From NCBI GenBank assembly GCA_046160485.1, contig JBJXGV010000075.1:1-64000 (forward strand): 64,000 bases of DNA. Direction: 5' to 3'. Both the position numbers and the translations under genes were made by a program. The notes under the pieces were generated by a model. It did not search any database, had not been told where the DNA came from, and saw only the letters and a program-made list of their open reading frames with translations. Positions 52,901 to 61,101 of this stretch are shown piece by piece (position 1 is the first letter of the stretch; each line of letters starts with the position of its first letter). Source of the DNA: JBJXGV01 sp046160485 (GTDB taxonomy: Bacteria; Orphanbacterota; Orphanbacteria; JBJXGV01).

Positions 52901-53635
52901 ATGAAAGCTCACGTTGTTTACCCTCTCCTCGCGGTCTTTTTCGCGATTTCATACTTCCTCTGGTCGCAGGTTCTCCCTGACTGGATTCAGGAAGGCGGGC
53001 CGCTGATTATCGGCTTGATGATGCTCGCGATGATTCTTCTGACGATCATGCTCGAGCGCATCTTCACGCTGAAGCGCGCCGAAGGGAAAGGCGACATCGC
53101 ATCGTTCGCGCGCAAGCTGCGCCAGGCGCTCGAGGCGAACGACATGCCGCAGGCGGTTGACGTGTGCCGGGCGCAGGGCGGAAGCCTCGCGAACGTCGTC
53201 GGCGCGGGGCTCGAGCGCTACATGATCTCCGCGAACACAGGAATGACGCCGGCCGCGCGGCTTGCCGCCGGCAAGAAGGCGATTCAAGAAGCGAACGCTC
53301 TCGAAACGCCGCTCCTCGAGCGCAATCTCAACTTCATCGCGACGATCGCATCGGTCGCGACGCTCTTCGGGCTTCTCGGCACCACGATGGGAATGATCCG
53401 GTCGTTCCAGGCGATGGGTCACGCCGGCGCTCCCGACGCGATCAAACTCGCGGTCGGTATTTCCGAGGCGCTCCTCAATACGGCAGGCGGCTTGGGGCTG
53501 GCGATCATCGCCATCATCGCGTACAACATCTTTTCGGCGCGCGTCGACAGCTTCAATTACCTGATCGACGAGACGTCGCACGAGATCGTGCAGCAGTTGG
53601 AGGAGAGGACCGGAGTCCTTTATGGCCAAGCATAA
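52901..53635 (+). CDS. exbB: ExbB/TolQ-type proton channel subunit
   Basis: 244 residues. TM segments lie at about 8-25, 35-52, 140-162 and 190-210. The core motifs are LLERNLNFIATIASVATLFGLLGTTMGMIRSFQAM and ISEALLNTAGGLGLAIIAIIAYNIFSARVD, typical of the MotA/TolQ/ExbB family. It assembles with ExbD to use the proton gradient for TonB. The ExbD start lies 14 bases before its stop, so the two are translationally coupled. Confidence 0.95.
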   Translation: MKAHVVYPLLAVFFAISYFLWSQVLPDWIQEGGPLIIGLMMLAMILLTIMLERIFTLKRAEGKGDIASFARKLRQALEANDMPQAVDVCRAQGGSLANVVGAGLERYMISANTGMTPAARLAAGKKAIQEANALETPLLERNLNFIATIASVATLFGLLGTTMGMIRSFQAMGHAGAPDAIKLAVGISEALLNTAGGLGLAIIAIIAYNIFSARVDSFNYLIDETSHEIVQQLEERTGVLYGQA

Positions 53636-54053
53636 TCCCATCCGGCTCGACATGGCGCCGATGGTCGATGTCGTCATGTTGCTTCTCATCTTCTTCATGA
53701 CGACGACGAGCTTTAAGCCGCCCGAGCAAATTCAGGTGGCGCTGCCGTCGTCGCATTCGGAGATCGAGGTGCCGGAGTCGGGGCTGATCTTCATTTCGAT
53801 CGGGAAGGACGGCACGATCGCGGTCGCGCGCAACAAGGACGTCGGCAAGCTCATCACGGTCGAGGATTTCGGGCAGGAGCTTCAGGTCGCGCGCATGGCC
53901 GATCCGGGGGCGACCGTGGTCGTGAAGGCCGATCGCGATGTCCCGTACGGCATCATGGCGGATGTTATGGACGCGATGCAGGCGAACAACGCGAACACGT
54001 TTAGTCTCGTCACGGACATGGAAATGAAAGAGCGCTCGGACGCAGCACACTAG
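53622..54053 (+). CDS. exbD: ExbD/TolR-type subunit (first copy)
   Basis: 143 residues. The single TM and N-terminal motif RLDMAPMVDVVMLLLIFFMTTTSF hold the essential Asp (in MVDV) that carries protons in ExbD. A periplasmic domain (about 45-140) follows with QVALPSSHSEIEVPES, ISIGKDGTIAV and VVVKADRDVPYGIMADVMDAMQANN. Start overlaps exbB by 14 bases. Together with the second copy downstream, it could give a hetero-dimer in the ExbB pentamer. Confidence 0.93.
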   Translation: MAKHNPIRLDMAPMVDVVMLLLIFFMTTTSFKPPEQIQVALPSSHSEIEVPESGLIFISIGKDGTIAVARNKDVGKLITVEDFGQELQVARMADPGATVVVKADRDVPYGIMADVMDAMQANNANTFSLVTDMEMKERSDAAH

Positions 54054-54094
54054 TCGTCCAGCACGGTAAGCGCACGAGCTAGAGGAGTCGTCTT

Positions 54095-54598
54095 ATGGCA
54101 GATGTCGGCGGCGGCGGATCGAAGAAGAAAAAACCAGTCGACGGCGAAGAATTCATACGCCACCAGAGGTCGCGCGTCGGGATTCACACCGACATGACCC
54201 CGATGGTCGACGTTGCGATGCTTTTGCTCATTTTCTTCATGGTGACGACCGTGTTCCGGAACCCGCAGGCGATGGAGCTCAACTTGCCGCCTACGACCGA
54301 AGAGGTTTCGGTGCCCGAGTCGAACGTCATGACGCTGGCGGTGCGCGATGACGGCAACATGTACTACCGGGTCGCGCGGCAGATTTGGCGCGAAGTGAAG
54401 ATCGCCGAGGTCCAGGACGTCGTGAAGAACCTGTACCAGACGAATCCGCAGATCATCGTGCTCGTGAAGGTGTCGGCGAGCGCGCCGTACCACCACCTCG
54501 TCGACATCATCGACGAGTTGCAGCTCGCCAACTTCTCGCGCATGTCGATGCTTCGGCTCGAGGATGAGGAACTCACGGAGGTTTCCGGTCTGCCATGA
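54095..54598 (+). CDS. ExbD/TolR-type subunit (second copy)
   Basis: 167 residues, with a Gly/Lys-rich N-terminus (DVGGGGSKKKKPVDGEEF). The proton-relay motif is GIHTDMTPMVDVAMLLLIFFMVTTVF with the conserved Asp. The periplasmic domain includes MELNLPPTTEEVSVPESN and ILVKVSASAPYHHLVDIIDELQLANFSRMSML. Its stop overlaps the tonB start by four bases (ATGA). Two different ExbD copies in one operon are common in Bacteroidetes-type Ton systems. Confidence 0.93.
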   Translation: MADVGGGGSKKKKPVDGEEFIRHQRSRVGIHTDMTPMVDVAMLLLIFFMVTTVFRNPQAMELNLPPTTEEVSVPESNVMTLAVRDDGNMYYRVARQIWREVKIAEVQDVVKNLYQTNPQIIVLVKVSASAPYHHLVDIIDELQLANFSRMSMLRLEDEELTEVSGLP

Positions 54599-55380
54599 GC
54601 CCGCTTCCCGGCCAGCCACTCTTCGTCGAAGGCCGCTACCACGTCTTCGGCGCGCGCCATCCGCTGCAGCGCGACGCGGCGCGGCTCATCGTTCGCTCGG
54701 CGGTCATCTCGCTTTTGCTCATCGCGGCGGTGTTCGTCGCCACGTACGTGCCGAGCTTGTTCAAGAAGAGCGCCGGCGAAGAGGCGGGCGAGGTGACGAT
54801 TTCGCGCGAGATCCGTACGGAGATCCCGCAGGCGCCTTCGGTGAGCCAGGGCCCGTCGGGGCCGGTCGTGCCAGGCTTCAAGCCGGGTGGACGCCCGCCG
54901 ACAGCCGCGCTCGGAATTCCCGATCCCGTGCCCGACCTTCAGGCGGAAGCGCCGACCATCGCGTCGCAGCAAGAGATGGGAATGCCGATCGACCCGAACG
55001 GAATCGAGGGACTCGGCGGCGGTGGCGGTGGTGGTTGGGGCGCCACGGCCGTGCTCGACAACATGCCCACGGGTCCGATCGACTCGCTCTTGTCGCCCGA
55101 CGCGTTCGTCGCGTACGACAAGAGCCCCGAACTCGTGCGGCCGCCCGTCCCGAAATATCCGAAGCTCGCGCGCGAAGCGAACATTGAGGGCGAGGTTCGC
55201 CTGCGCGTTCTCGTCGGCGAGGACGGGAAGGTGCGCAAGGTGCTCATCGTGAGCGGGCCGGAGTCGCTGCAGGACGCGGCGGCGAAGGCGATGGCCGGCG
55301 CGGTCTTCAAGCCGGCGCTCAACGGGAACCGACCTGTCGCGGTGTGGATCGCTCAGCCCGTTAACTTCTCGTTAGACTAG
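54595..55380 (+). CDS. tonB: TonB energy transducer
   Basis: 261 residues. A TM at about 35-54 (AVISLLLIAAVFVATYVPSLF) is preceded by a cytoplasmic N-terminus of about 34 residues, longer than in E. coli TonB. A Pro- and Gly-rich linker follows (about 75-165). The C-terminal TonB domain is at about 175-261: PPVPKYPKLAREANIEGEVRLRVLVGEDGKVRKVLIVSGPESLQDAAAKAMAGAVFKPAL. It transmits energy to TonB-dependent outer-membrane receptors. No receptor gene lies in the window. The nearby Fur, FeoB and DtxR-like genes make iron uptake a likely use. Confidence 0.93.
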   Translation: MSPLPGQPLFVEGRYHVFGARHPLQRDAARLIVRSAVISLLLIAAVFVATYVPSLFKKSAGEEAGEVTISREIRTEIPQAPSVSQGPSGPVVPGFKPGGRPPTAALGIPDPVPDLQAEAPTIASQQEMGMPIDPNGIEGLGGGGGGGWGATAVLDNMPTGPIDSLLSPDAFVAYDKSPELVRPPVPKYPKLAREANIEGEVRLRVLVGEDGKVRKVLIVSGPESLQDAAAKAMAGAVFKPALNGNRPVAVWIAQPVNFSLD

Positions 55381-55450
55381 CCGCGGTATTTGCACGACGC
55401 GCGTCGCCGCGCGGCTGCGCGAGCGACATGAGGTCCCCACGACACAACCG

Positions 55451-56842
55451 ATGACGATCTCGTTCTACGGCGCGGCCCGGACCGTTACGGGGTCGCGCCA
55501 TCTTCTCGAGGTCGGCGGGCGTCGCATCCTTCTCGACTGCGGGCTGTATCAGGGGCCGCGCTTCGAGTCGTACGCGCGCAATGCGCGGATGCCTTTCGAG
55601 CCGGAGTCGGTCGATTGCGTTCTGCTTTCGCACGCGCACATCGATCACTGCGGAAACCTGCCGCGGCTCGTACACGGGGGATTTCGCGGGCCGATCTACG
55701 CGACGCGAGCGACGTGCGATCTCGCCGCACTCATGCTGCGCGACAGCGCGCACATCCAGGAGAAAGACTACGAGTTCCTGCGAAAGCAGCTCCGGAAGAA
55801 GGGCGTCGTCGCGCGCGCGCCTCTCTATCTTCCGGCCGACGTCGAGGCGACGGTTCCGCTGTTTCGCGAGCAGAACTACGACGAGGATTTCGAGCCGCTC
55901 CCGGGCATCGCGGTGCGGTTTTACGACGCGGGCCACTTGCTCGGCTCGGCGATCGTCGAGGTGCGCATCGACGCGAACGGAAAGCAGACGCGCCTAGTCT
56001 TCAGCGGCGACCTCGGCAGTGCGACCCGCCCGATCATTCGCGATCCGGCGAAGGTCGCGCGCGCGGACATCCTGATCATGGAGGGCACCTACGGCGACCG
56101 GCTCCACGATTCCGCCGATGACGCCGAGGAGATGCTCGCGGAAACGGTGCGGCGTGTTGCGGCGCGCCGCGGAAAGATCGTCATTCCCGCGTTCTCGATC
56201 GGGCGCAGCCAGGCGGTCGTCTATTCGCTCGCGCGGAAGATTCGCGCGGGCGCGCTTCCGAAGGTCGACGTGTTCATCGACAGCCCGCTGACCCTCGGCG
56301 CGACGGAGATTTACGCGCGGCATCCGGAGTGTTTCGATGCAGAGACTCTCGCGCTGCTCAAGCGCGGCGATGACCCGTTCGGTTTCGGCGTCGTTCGATA
56401 TGTGCGCTCGGTCGAGGAGTCGAAGAGCCTCAACGACCACGCGGGCCCCGCGGTGATCATCTCGGCGTCGGGGATGGCCGAGTCGGGGCGCGTGCTGCAT
56501 CACCTCAAGAACACGATCGAAGATCCGAAGAATTGCGTGCTCATCATCGGCTTTCAGGCGCAGCACACGCTCGGAAGGCGGCTCGTCGACGGCGCGACGC
56601 GCGTGCGCATCTTCGGCGACGAGATCGATCGCCGCGCCGAAGTCGTCGTGATCAGCGCACTCAGCGCGCACGCCGACCGCGCTGGGCTGCTCGCGTTCGC
56701 GCGCGGATTCGAGGCGCCGCCCTCGAAGACGTTCCTCGTACACGGCGAAGAACCGCAGCTCGCGTCGCTCGCGGAAGCGCTCCGTGCCGGCGGTCGCAGC
56801 GTCCACGTCCCGTTCGACGGGGACGTCTGCGAGATCGGATGA
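55451..56842 (+). CDS. Metallo-beta-lactamase/beta-CASP nuclease
   Basis: 463 residues. The zinc motif SHAHIDHCG gives His61, His63, Asp65 and His66. Other MBL motifs are DAGHLLGSA and FSGDLGS. The beta-CASP insert and motifs follow: IPAFSIGRSQ, IISASGMAESGRVLHHL, FQAQHTLGRRL and ISALSAHADRAGL. This set defines CPSF73/YSH1-like RNA-processing nucleases, of which bacterial members are less studied than RNase J. It should be a cytoplasmic Zn-dependent ribonuclease. The fur-like gene starts within its stop (ATGA). Confidence 0.93.
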   Translation: MTISFYGAARTVTGSRHLLEVGGRRILLDCGLYQGPRFESYARNARMPFEPESVDCVLLSHAHIDHCGNLPRLVHGGFRGPIYATRATCDLAALMLRDSAHIQEKDYEFLRKQLRKKGVVARAPLYLPADVEATVPLFREQNYDEDFEPLPGIAVRFYDAGHLLGSAIVEVRIDANGKQTRLVFSGDLGSATRPIIRDPAKVARADILIMEGTYGDRLHDSADDAEEMLAETVRRVAARRGKIVIPAFSIGRSQAVVYSLARKIRAGALPKVDVFIDSPLTLGATEIYARHPECFDAETLALLKRGDDPFGFGVVRYVRSVEESKSLNDHAGPAVIISASGMAESGRVLHHLKNTIEDPKNCVLIIGFQAQHTLGRRLVDGATRVRIFGDEIDRRAEVVVISALSAHADRAGLLAFARGFEAPPSKTFLVHGEEPQLASLAEALRAGGRSVHVPFDGDVCEIG

Positions 56843-57348
56843 ACGTGGGAGCCGCGCGCAATCCCGCCGCAGGAAGTGCCACCGGGGATGCTTCCGTTCG
56901 CGAGATGGCTCGCGGGCGATTCCAAGAGTATCTGCGTTCGCGCCGTCTGAAGGTGACGTCGGAGCGATGGGACGTTCTCGACGAGGTTCTCGGCAGCCAA
57001 GACCACTTCGACGCGCGCGGGATCGTCCGGCGCATTCGGTCGCACGGGCGCCGCGTTTCGCGCGCGACGGTGTACCGCACACTCGACCTTCTTGTCGACG
57101 CGCGCCTCGTCTCGAAGCTCGAGTTCGGCGACGGCGAGGCGCACTACGAGTTTCTCTTCGGCCGCGATCAGCACGAGCACCTCGTCTGCCTGCGCTGCGG
57201 CCGCATCATCGAGTTCACAAGCGACGCGATCGGAAAGGCGCTCGACGCCATCGCCGGGCAGTTCGACTTCGAGGCGCGAACACGCAGCGTGCAGGTCTAC
57301 GGCGAGTGCAGCCGATGCCGGCGCGAGCACGAGCCGGCTCTTCCGTAG
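56839..57348 (+). CDS. Fur-family metal-responsive repressor
   Basis: About 169 residues from ATG 56839, overlapping the nuclease stop by four bases; an internal ATG (MARGRFQEY, about residue 23) is an alternative. The winged HTH is at about 40-95 (LKVTSERWDVLDEVL, RVSRATVYRTLDLLVDARLV). The metal sites are recognisable: HEH at 112-114, Cys117 and Cys120 (CLRC), and Cys157 and Cys160 (CSRC), a Zn structural pair of pairs. It precedes feoB and probably represses iron-uptake genes including feoB when iron is plentiful. PerR or Zur specificity cannot be excluded. Confidence 0.88.
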   Translation: MNVGAARNPAAGSATGDASVREMARGRFQEYLRSRRLKVTSERWDVLDEVLGSQDHFDARGIVRRIRSHGRRVSRATVYRTLDLLVDARLVSKLEFGDGEAHYEFLFGRDQHEHLVCLRCGRIIEFTSDAIGKALDAIAGQFDFEARTRSVQVYGECSRCRREHEPALP

Positions 57349-57396
57349 CTGCGGCCGGTCAGCCGGGCCGGCGCGTAAATCAGGACCAAAAAAGGC

Positions 57397-57425
57397 TTGA
57401 TTAACGCTTTCACCCGGGCTAATTT
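57397..57425 (+). promoter_or_regulatory. Sigma-70-type promoter of feoB
   Basis: TTGATT (57397-57402) and TAATTT (57420-57425) lie exactly 17 bases apart, with a start near 57432 and about 46 bases of leader to feoB. The spacer does not contain a classical Fur box, although the area is locally AT-rich. Confidence 0.65.
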
Positions 57426-57477
57426 AGACCGCGTCTCAATGCCGATCCCTCCCCGGTAAGGACAGGCTGCCCATCTA

Positions 57478-59490
57478 ATGAAGAGCCAGCTCGAAGAGAT
57501 CGCTCCCGGTAGAGTAAGCCCGGCGGATTTCGGCCCGAATGCGGCGCCGGGAGGCGGCCGGCCGGCACCGGTCGTTCTCGTCGGGAACCCGAACGTCGGG
57601 AAGAGCGTCATCTTCGGCCACCTCACCCGCTCGTATGCCACGGTTTCAAACTACCCCGGAACGACGATCGAATTGACGCGGGCGCCCGGCTCCGAAATCG
57701 CCGGTACGCCCGAGGTCATCGACACACCCGGAACGAACTCGCTGACGCCGCTTTCGGAGGACGAACGCGTCACGCGCGATGTTCTGCTCGACACGCCCGA
57801 CGCTCGCGTTCTGCAGGTCGCGGACGCGAAGAATCTTCGGCGCGCGCTTCTCGTCGCGATCGAACTCGCCGAACTCGAGATTCCGTTCTCGCTCATCCTC
57901 AACATGTGGGACGAGTCCCGCGCGCGCGAGATCGAAATCGATACGCGGCGGCTGGCGAAGGCGCTCGGCGTTTCGGTGGTGACGACGGTGGCGACGCGGC
58001 GTGAAGGCCTCGACGCGGCGATTCGCAGCGTGGGCGAAGCGCGTGCGTCGTCGTTCTCGCTCGCGCTCCCGGAGGAGTTGGCGGCGGCACACGCCCAGAC
58101 CGTCGCGCTCTTGCCGAGCGCGATGCGCGGCCGCCGCGGCATCGCGGCAATGCTCCTCGCTGGCGATCCGGATCTGGCGCGGCGGCTTGCGCCCGAAATC
58201 GGCGCGGAGGCCGTGCGGCGGATCGAAGCGATTCGGCGCACGCTGACGCGCGGCACCGCCGAGACGATCGCGGGCCGATTTACGCGCGCGCGGTTGCGCG
58301 CCGCCGACGCGATTCTGGCGCAGTGCTATACGACGGGCCGCGCCCAGCACCGCGCCGGCGCCGCGCTCGGGCGCATCACCACACATCCCGTCTGGGGCGT
58401 GCCGTTTCTCCTCGCGGTCCTCTACGCGACGTATCAGATCGTCGGGGTCTTCGGCGCGGGCACGGCCGTCGATTTTCTCGAGAACACGGTCTTCGCGCGG
58501 TACGTCAATCCGTTCGCGATCGGCGCCGCCGCCCTCTTGCCGTGGGCGTTCGCGCGCGACCTCCTCGTCGGCGAGTTCGGCATCGTCACGATGGCGCTCA
58601 CCTACTCCGTCGCAATCGTTCTTCCGATCGTCTTCTTCTTTTTCGTCGTCTTCGGGATTCTCGAGGACTCCGGCTACCTGCCGCGCCTTGCCGTGATGCT
58701 CAATCGCGCCATGCGCCTCATCGGCCTCAACGGAAAGGCTGTCCTTCCGATGGTGCTCGGCCTCGGGTGCGACACGATGGCGACCATGACGACGCGCATT
58801 CTCGAGACGAAGAAAGAAAAGACGCTCACGACATTCCTCCTCGCTCTCGGCGTGCCGTGTTCGGCGCAGCTCGGCGTGGTCTTGGCGCTGACGAGCCAGC
58901 TCTCGATCTGGGTCACTGCGATCTGGGGCAGCGTCGTCCTCGCGACCCTCTTCTGCGTCGGCTGGATCGCCGCGCGCGTTCTCCCCGGCGATAGCTCCGA
59001 CTTCATCATCGAACTCCCGCCGCTGCGTGTGCCGACGCTCGGGAATATCTTGCAGAAGACGCTCGCTCGGCTCGAGTGGTATCTCAAGGAGGCCGTCCCG
59101 CTTTTCGTTCTCGGCACGGTCTTGCTCTTCGTGATGGCGCGCACCGGTGCCCTCGCGTTCTTGGAGAGGGCGGCGTCCCCGATCGTGGTAAACGTACTTT
59201 CGCTGCCGCCGCAGACGGCCGGCGCGTTCGTCGCCGGCTTCTTGCGGCGTGATTTCGGCGCGGTATTTCTCGGCGACGCGGCGCGCGCCGGCGAGCTTTC
59301 GCCGCTCCAGATTCTCGTCGCTGTCGTCGTGCTGACGCTCTTCGTCCCATGCGTCGCGAACTACTTCATCATGATCAAGGAGCGCGGTTTCAAGTCGGCG
59401 ACGGCGATGATCGCCTTTATCTTTCCGTTCGCCGTGGTCGTCGGCGGGCTTCTCAACTGGGGCCTTCGCGCTCTGAAGGTCACGTTGTGA
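57478..59490 (+). CDS. feoB: Ferrous iron transporter FeoB
   Basis: 670 residues. The N-terminal G domain has G1 GNPNVGKS (36-43), a switch-I Thr in GTT (61-63), G3 DTPG (82-85) and G4 NMWD (142-145). The C-terminal membrane part (about 300-670) has two Gate domains and the characteristic LGLGCDTMATMTTRIL, with a Cys in the presumed iron path. It imports Fe2+ across the inner membrane. The gene has its own promoter and is followed by a Cys-rich mini-protein and a DtxR/FeoA-like regulator gene, which suggests FeoA function is carried by the latter. Confidence 0.95.
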   Translation: MKSQLEEIAPGRVSPADFGPNAAPGGGRPAPVVLVGNPNVGKSVIFGHLTRSYATVSNYPGTTIELTRAPGSEIAGTPEVIDTPGTNSLTPLSEDERVTRDVLLDTPDARVLQVADAKNLRRALLVAIELAELEIPFSLILNMWDESRAREIEIDTRRLAKALGVSVVTTVATRREGLDAAIRSVGEARASSFSLALPEELAAAHAQTVALLPSAMRGRRGIAAMLLAGDPDLARRLAPEIGAEAVRRIEAIRRTLTRGTAETIAGRFTRARLRAADAILAQCYTTGRAQHRAGAALGRITTHPVWGVPFLLAVLYATYQIVGVFGAGTAVDFLENTVFARYVNPFAIGAAALLPWAFARDLLVGEFGIVTMALTYSVAIVLPIVFFFFVVFGILEDSGYLPRLAVMLNRAMRLIGLNGKAVLPMVLGLGCDTMATMTTRILETKKEKTLTTFLLALGVPCSAQLGVVLALTSQLSIWVTAIWGSVVLATLFCVGWIAARVLPGDSSDFIIELPPLRVPTLGNILQKTLARLEWYLKEAVPLFVLGTVLLFVMARTGALAFLERAASPIVVNVLSLPPQTAGAFVAGFLRRDFGAVFLGDAARAGELSPLQILVAVVVLTLFVPCVANYFIMIKERGFKSATAMIAFIFPFAVVVGGLLNWGLRALKVTL

Positions 59491-59542
59491 AGCGCGTCCG
59501 ACGCGGTTCCCGTCCCGGTTCCGATGCCAGAGAGGTGACCCG

Positions 59543-59737
59543 ATGATTTGCCCGCTCTGCCAGCACCGCTTCAACGAAGACGAGATGCCCTGCAACACGG
59601 GCTGCCCGATGCATCGGATGTGCAAGGTTCTCTGCTGCCCGCGGTGCCACTACGAGTTCGTCGAAGAGTCCGTGATCGTCAACTTCGTCAAGAAGCTCGT
59701 CGGCAAACGTCCCGCGAAGGTGGGGCAGGCGCGATGA
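59543..59737 (+). CDS. Cys-rich mini-protein next to feoB
   Basis: 64 residues with eight Cys: C3-x2-C6, C17, C21, C27, C31, C32 and C35, mainly in the first 35 residues (MICPLCQHRF, CNTGCPMHRMCKVLCCPRC). It could bind a zinc ion or an Fe-S cluster. The tail is basic (FVKKLVGKRPAKVGQAR). It starts 53 bases after feoB, with a GAGGTGA ribosome site, and its stop overlaps the next gene by four bases. It sits where feoC lies in some operons and may be an unrelated functional substitute. Confidence 0.8.
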   Translation: MICPLCQHRFNEDEMPCNTGCPMHRMCKVLCCPRCHYEFVEESVIVNFVKKLVGKRPAKVGQAR

Positions 59738-60531
59738 GCGGGGCTCGTGATCACATGCTGATCGCGCTTTGGGTCGACGAGCGCGAAGGCGAAGGCCGCG
59801 ACGCCGAGCTGCACGGCCACGAAGCGCCGACCGATGAGACCCGTGCGGCGCTCCTCGCCGAGGCCGAACGCGCCGGCGAGACCGTGTGCCGCGACGGCGA
59901 GTGGCGCCTCACCGAAGACGGCGAGCTCGTGGCGCGCGCGCTCGTGCGGCGGCATCGCCTCGCCGAGCGGCTCTTTTCGGACGTACTCGAACTGCCGGAG
60001 GAAGAGTTCGAGCTGAGCGCGTGCCGCTTCGAGCACACGCTCTCGCAGCGCGCCGCCGACCGCATCTGCACATTGCTCGGACACCCGTCGTCGTGTCCGC
60101 ACGGCCGCCCGGTTCCGCCGGGCGAGTGCTGCCACGCGCGCCGCCGTACGATCGAACCGATCGTCGAGCGCCTTCCCGATCTTTCGCCGGGTGACGAAGC
60201 GCGAGTCGTCTTCGTGACGCCATCCGCCGGGAGCCGGCTCGAGAAGCTCGGTGCGCTCGGAATCTCGCCGGGCTCCGCGGTGAAGCTCATTCAGAAGATT
60301 CCGTCATTCGTCATCGCCGCCGGCGAAACGGAGATCGCGATCGAGGAATCGGTCGGCCGCGAGATCTTCGTCGCGCGAGTGATCGCGCCCGCCGCCGCCG
60401 AATCGCCGCGCCGCCGCGCAGGTGGCGCGCTCCGTGCCGGGCTCGGCATCCTGCGTCTATCGCTGGGCGGGGTGCTCTCGCTCTTCGCTGCGCTTTTCGC
60501 TGCGCTCTTCGCCGCGCACCTCGCCGCCTAG
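59734..60531 (+). CDS. DtxR-like metal-dependent regulator fused to FeoA-type domain
   Basis: About 265 residues. Residues 1-65 look like a degenerate winged helix, the part that should bind DNA. The next part resembles the DtxR metal and dimer domain: FSDVLELPEEEFELSACRFEHTLSQRAADRICTLLGHPSSCPHGRPVPPGECC. Residues about 145-225 form an SH3-like FeoA domain (LSPGDEARVVFVTPSAGSRLEKLGALGISPGSAVKLIQK). The tail is hydrophobic and repetitive (SLFAALFAALFAA), which is odd for a DNA-binding protein. It may sense Fe2+/Mn2+ and modulate feoB, or act directly on FeoB through its FeoA domain. Confidence 0.85.
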   Translation: MSGARDHMLIALWVDEREGEGRDAELHGHEAPTDETRAALLAEAERAGETVCRDGEWRLTEDGELVARALVRRHRLAERLFSDVLELPEEEFELSACRFEHTLSQRAADRICTLLGHPSSCPHGRPVPPGECCHARRRTIEPIVERLPDLSPGDEARVVFVTPSAGSRLEKLGALGISPGSAVKLIQKIPSFVIAAGETEIAIEESVGREIFVARVIAPAAAESPRRRAGGALRAGLGILRLSLGGVLSLFAALFAALFAAHLAA

Positions 60532-60838
60532 CGCGCGCGCCGCGGCCAGCGTTTTCCGCCGCGCGCGTTCCATTCTCCGATTTTCATAGTGCGCGCAACG
60601 CCGCGCGTGCGCGATGCGCGCGCGAAATTCTCGCGCGAGCGCTCGCGATCGACGCGCGGCTGCGCGAGCTGACTCTCGTTCACGCGCGCGCACATCGCCG
60701 CGCGCTTCGCGCATTCATCGCGAGCCGCCTCGCGCGATGTCGTCGATGCATCCGGCGCACGTCGCGATGATTTTTCGCGTCGAGTGTTCGCGCGCCGCGA
60801 CTCTTCGCTAAAGAATCAAGAAAAAATGTCGAAAGTTG
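60532..60838. other. CGCG-rich non-coding stretch
   Basis: This region is unusually dense in CGCG and GCGCGC runs and has no credible gene; the open frames in it are Arg/Ala/Ser-rich shadows. The last 70 bases turn abruptly AT-rich (AAGAATCAAGAAAAAATG), leading into the promoter at 60839. Confidence 0.4.
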
Positions 60839-60867
60839 TTGACAGTATTTCGGCGCGCAAATATATT
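60839..60867 (+). promoter_or_regulatory. Near-consensus sigma-70-type promoter
   Basis: TTGACA (60839-60844) and TATATT (60862-60867) are exactly 17 bases apart. This is the strongest promoter seen in the window. It drives the 20-residue lysine-rich peptide gene. Confidence 0.85.
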
Positions 60868-60925
60868 CTCCGCCGAACGCATCGCCTTAGAGCGAAATCT
60901 CGCCACGAAGGAGGTGAGCTCGAAA

Positions 60926-60988
60926 ATGGCGGCGAAGAAGAAGGCAACCAAGAAGAAGGCCACGAAGAAGAAGGCAAAGAAGAAGTAG
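60926..60988 (+). CDS. 20-residue lysine/alanine peptide (mini-histone-like)
   Basis: The coding sequence runs ATG to TAG over 21 codons and gives a peptide made only of Met, Ala, Lys and Thr, with KKKATKKKAT repeats; 12 of 20 residues are Lys. AAGGAGGTGA, a perfect anti-Shine-Dalgarno match, lies eight bases before the ATG. With the near-consensus promoter at 60839 and the terminator at 61045, this forms a complete, probably highly expressed small gene. The composition resembles histone H1 C-terminal repeats, which suggests binding to DNA or RNA. It is far below usual gene-calling size limits. Confidence 0.7.
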   Translation: MAAKKKATKKKATKKKAKKK

Positions 60989-61044
60989 GTGGGGTGGGGT
61001 GGTGGTAAGTAGTGCTGGCTGAGATTGGAAGGTCTCAGTCAAGG

Positions 61045-61081
61045 GCGGGTCGATGGAGGAATCGGCCCGCTCACTTTTTTT
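61045..61081 (+). terminator. Rho-independent terminator of the mini-histone gene
   Basis: GCGGGTCGAT and ATCGGCCCGC form a 10-bp stem (one G-T pair) with a GGAGGA loop, followed by seven T residues. A smaller hairpin (CTGAGA with TCTCAG, 61019-61038) lies just before it. Confidence 0.9.
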
Positions 61082-61101
61082 GCCCCGCGACCGCGCCGCG
61101 C

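Noticed and set aside
57349..57477. Fur box at the feoB promoter
   Set aside because: The AT-rich stretch resembles one at first sight, but no 19-base GATAATGATAATCATTATC-like symmetry was found.
57646..59625. Long minus-strand open frame (about 660 codons) opposite feoB
   Set aside because: Its product is Arg/Glu/His-rich without domains. It is a mirror effect of the high GC content at third positions of feoB.
60532..60838. CRISPR-like or tandem repeat in the CGCG-rich stretch
   Set aside because: The repetition is only dinucleotide-scale compositional bias, with no unit of constant length and no spacers.
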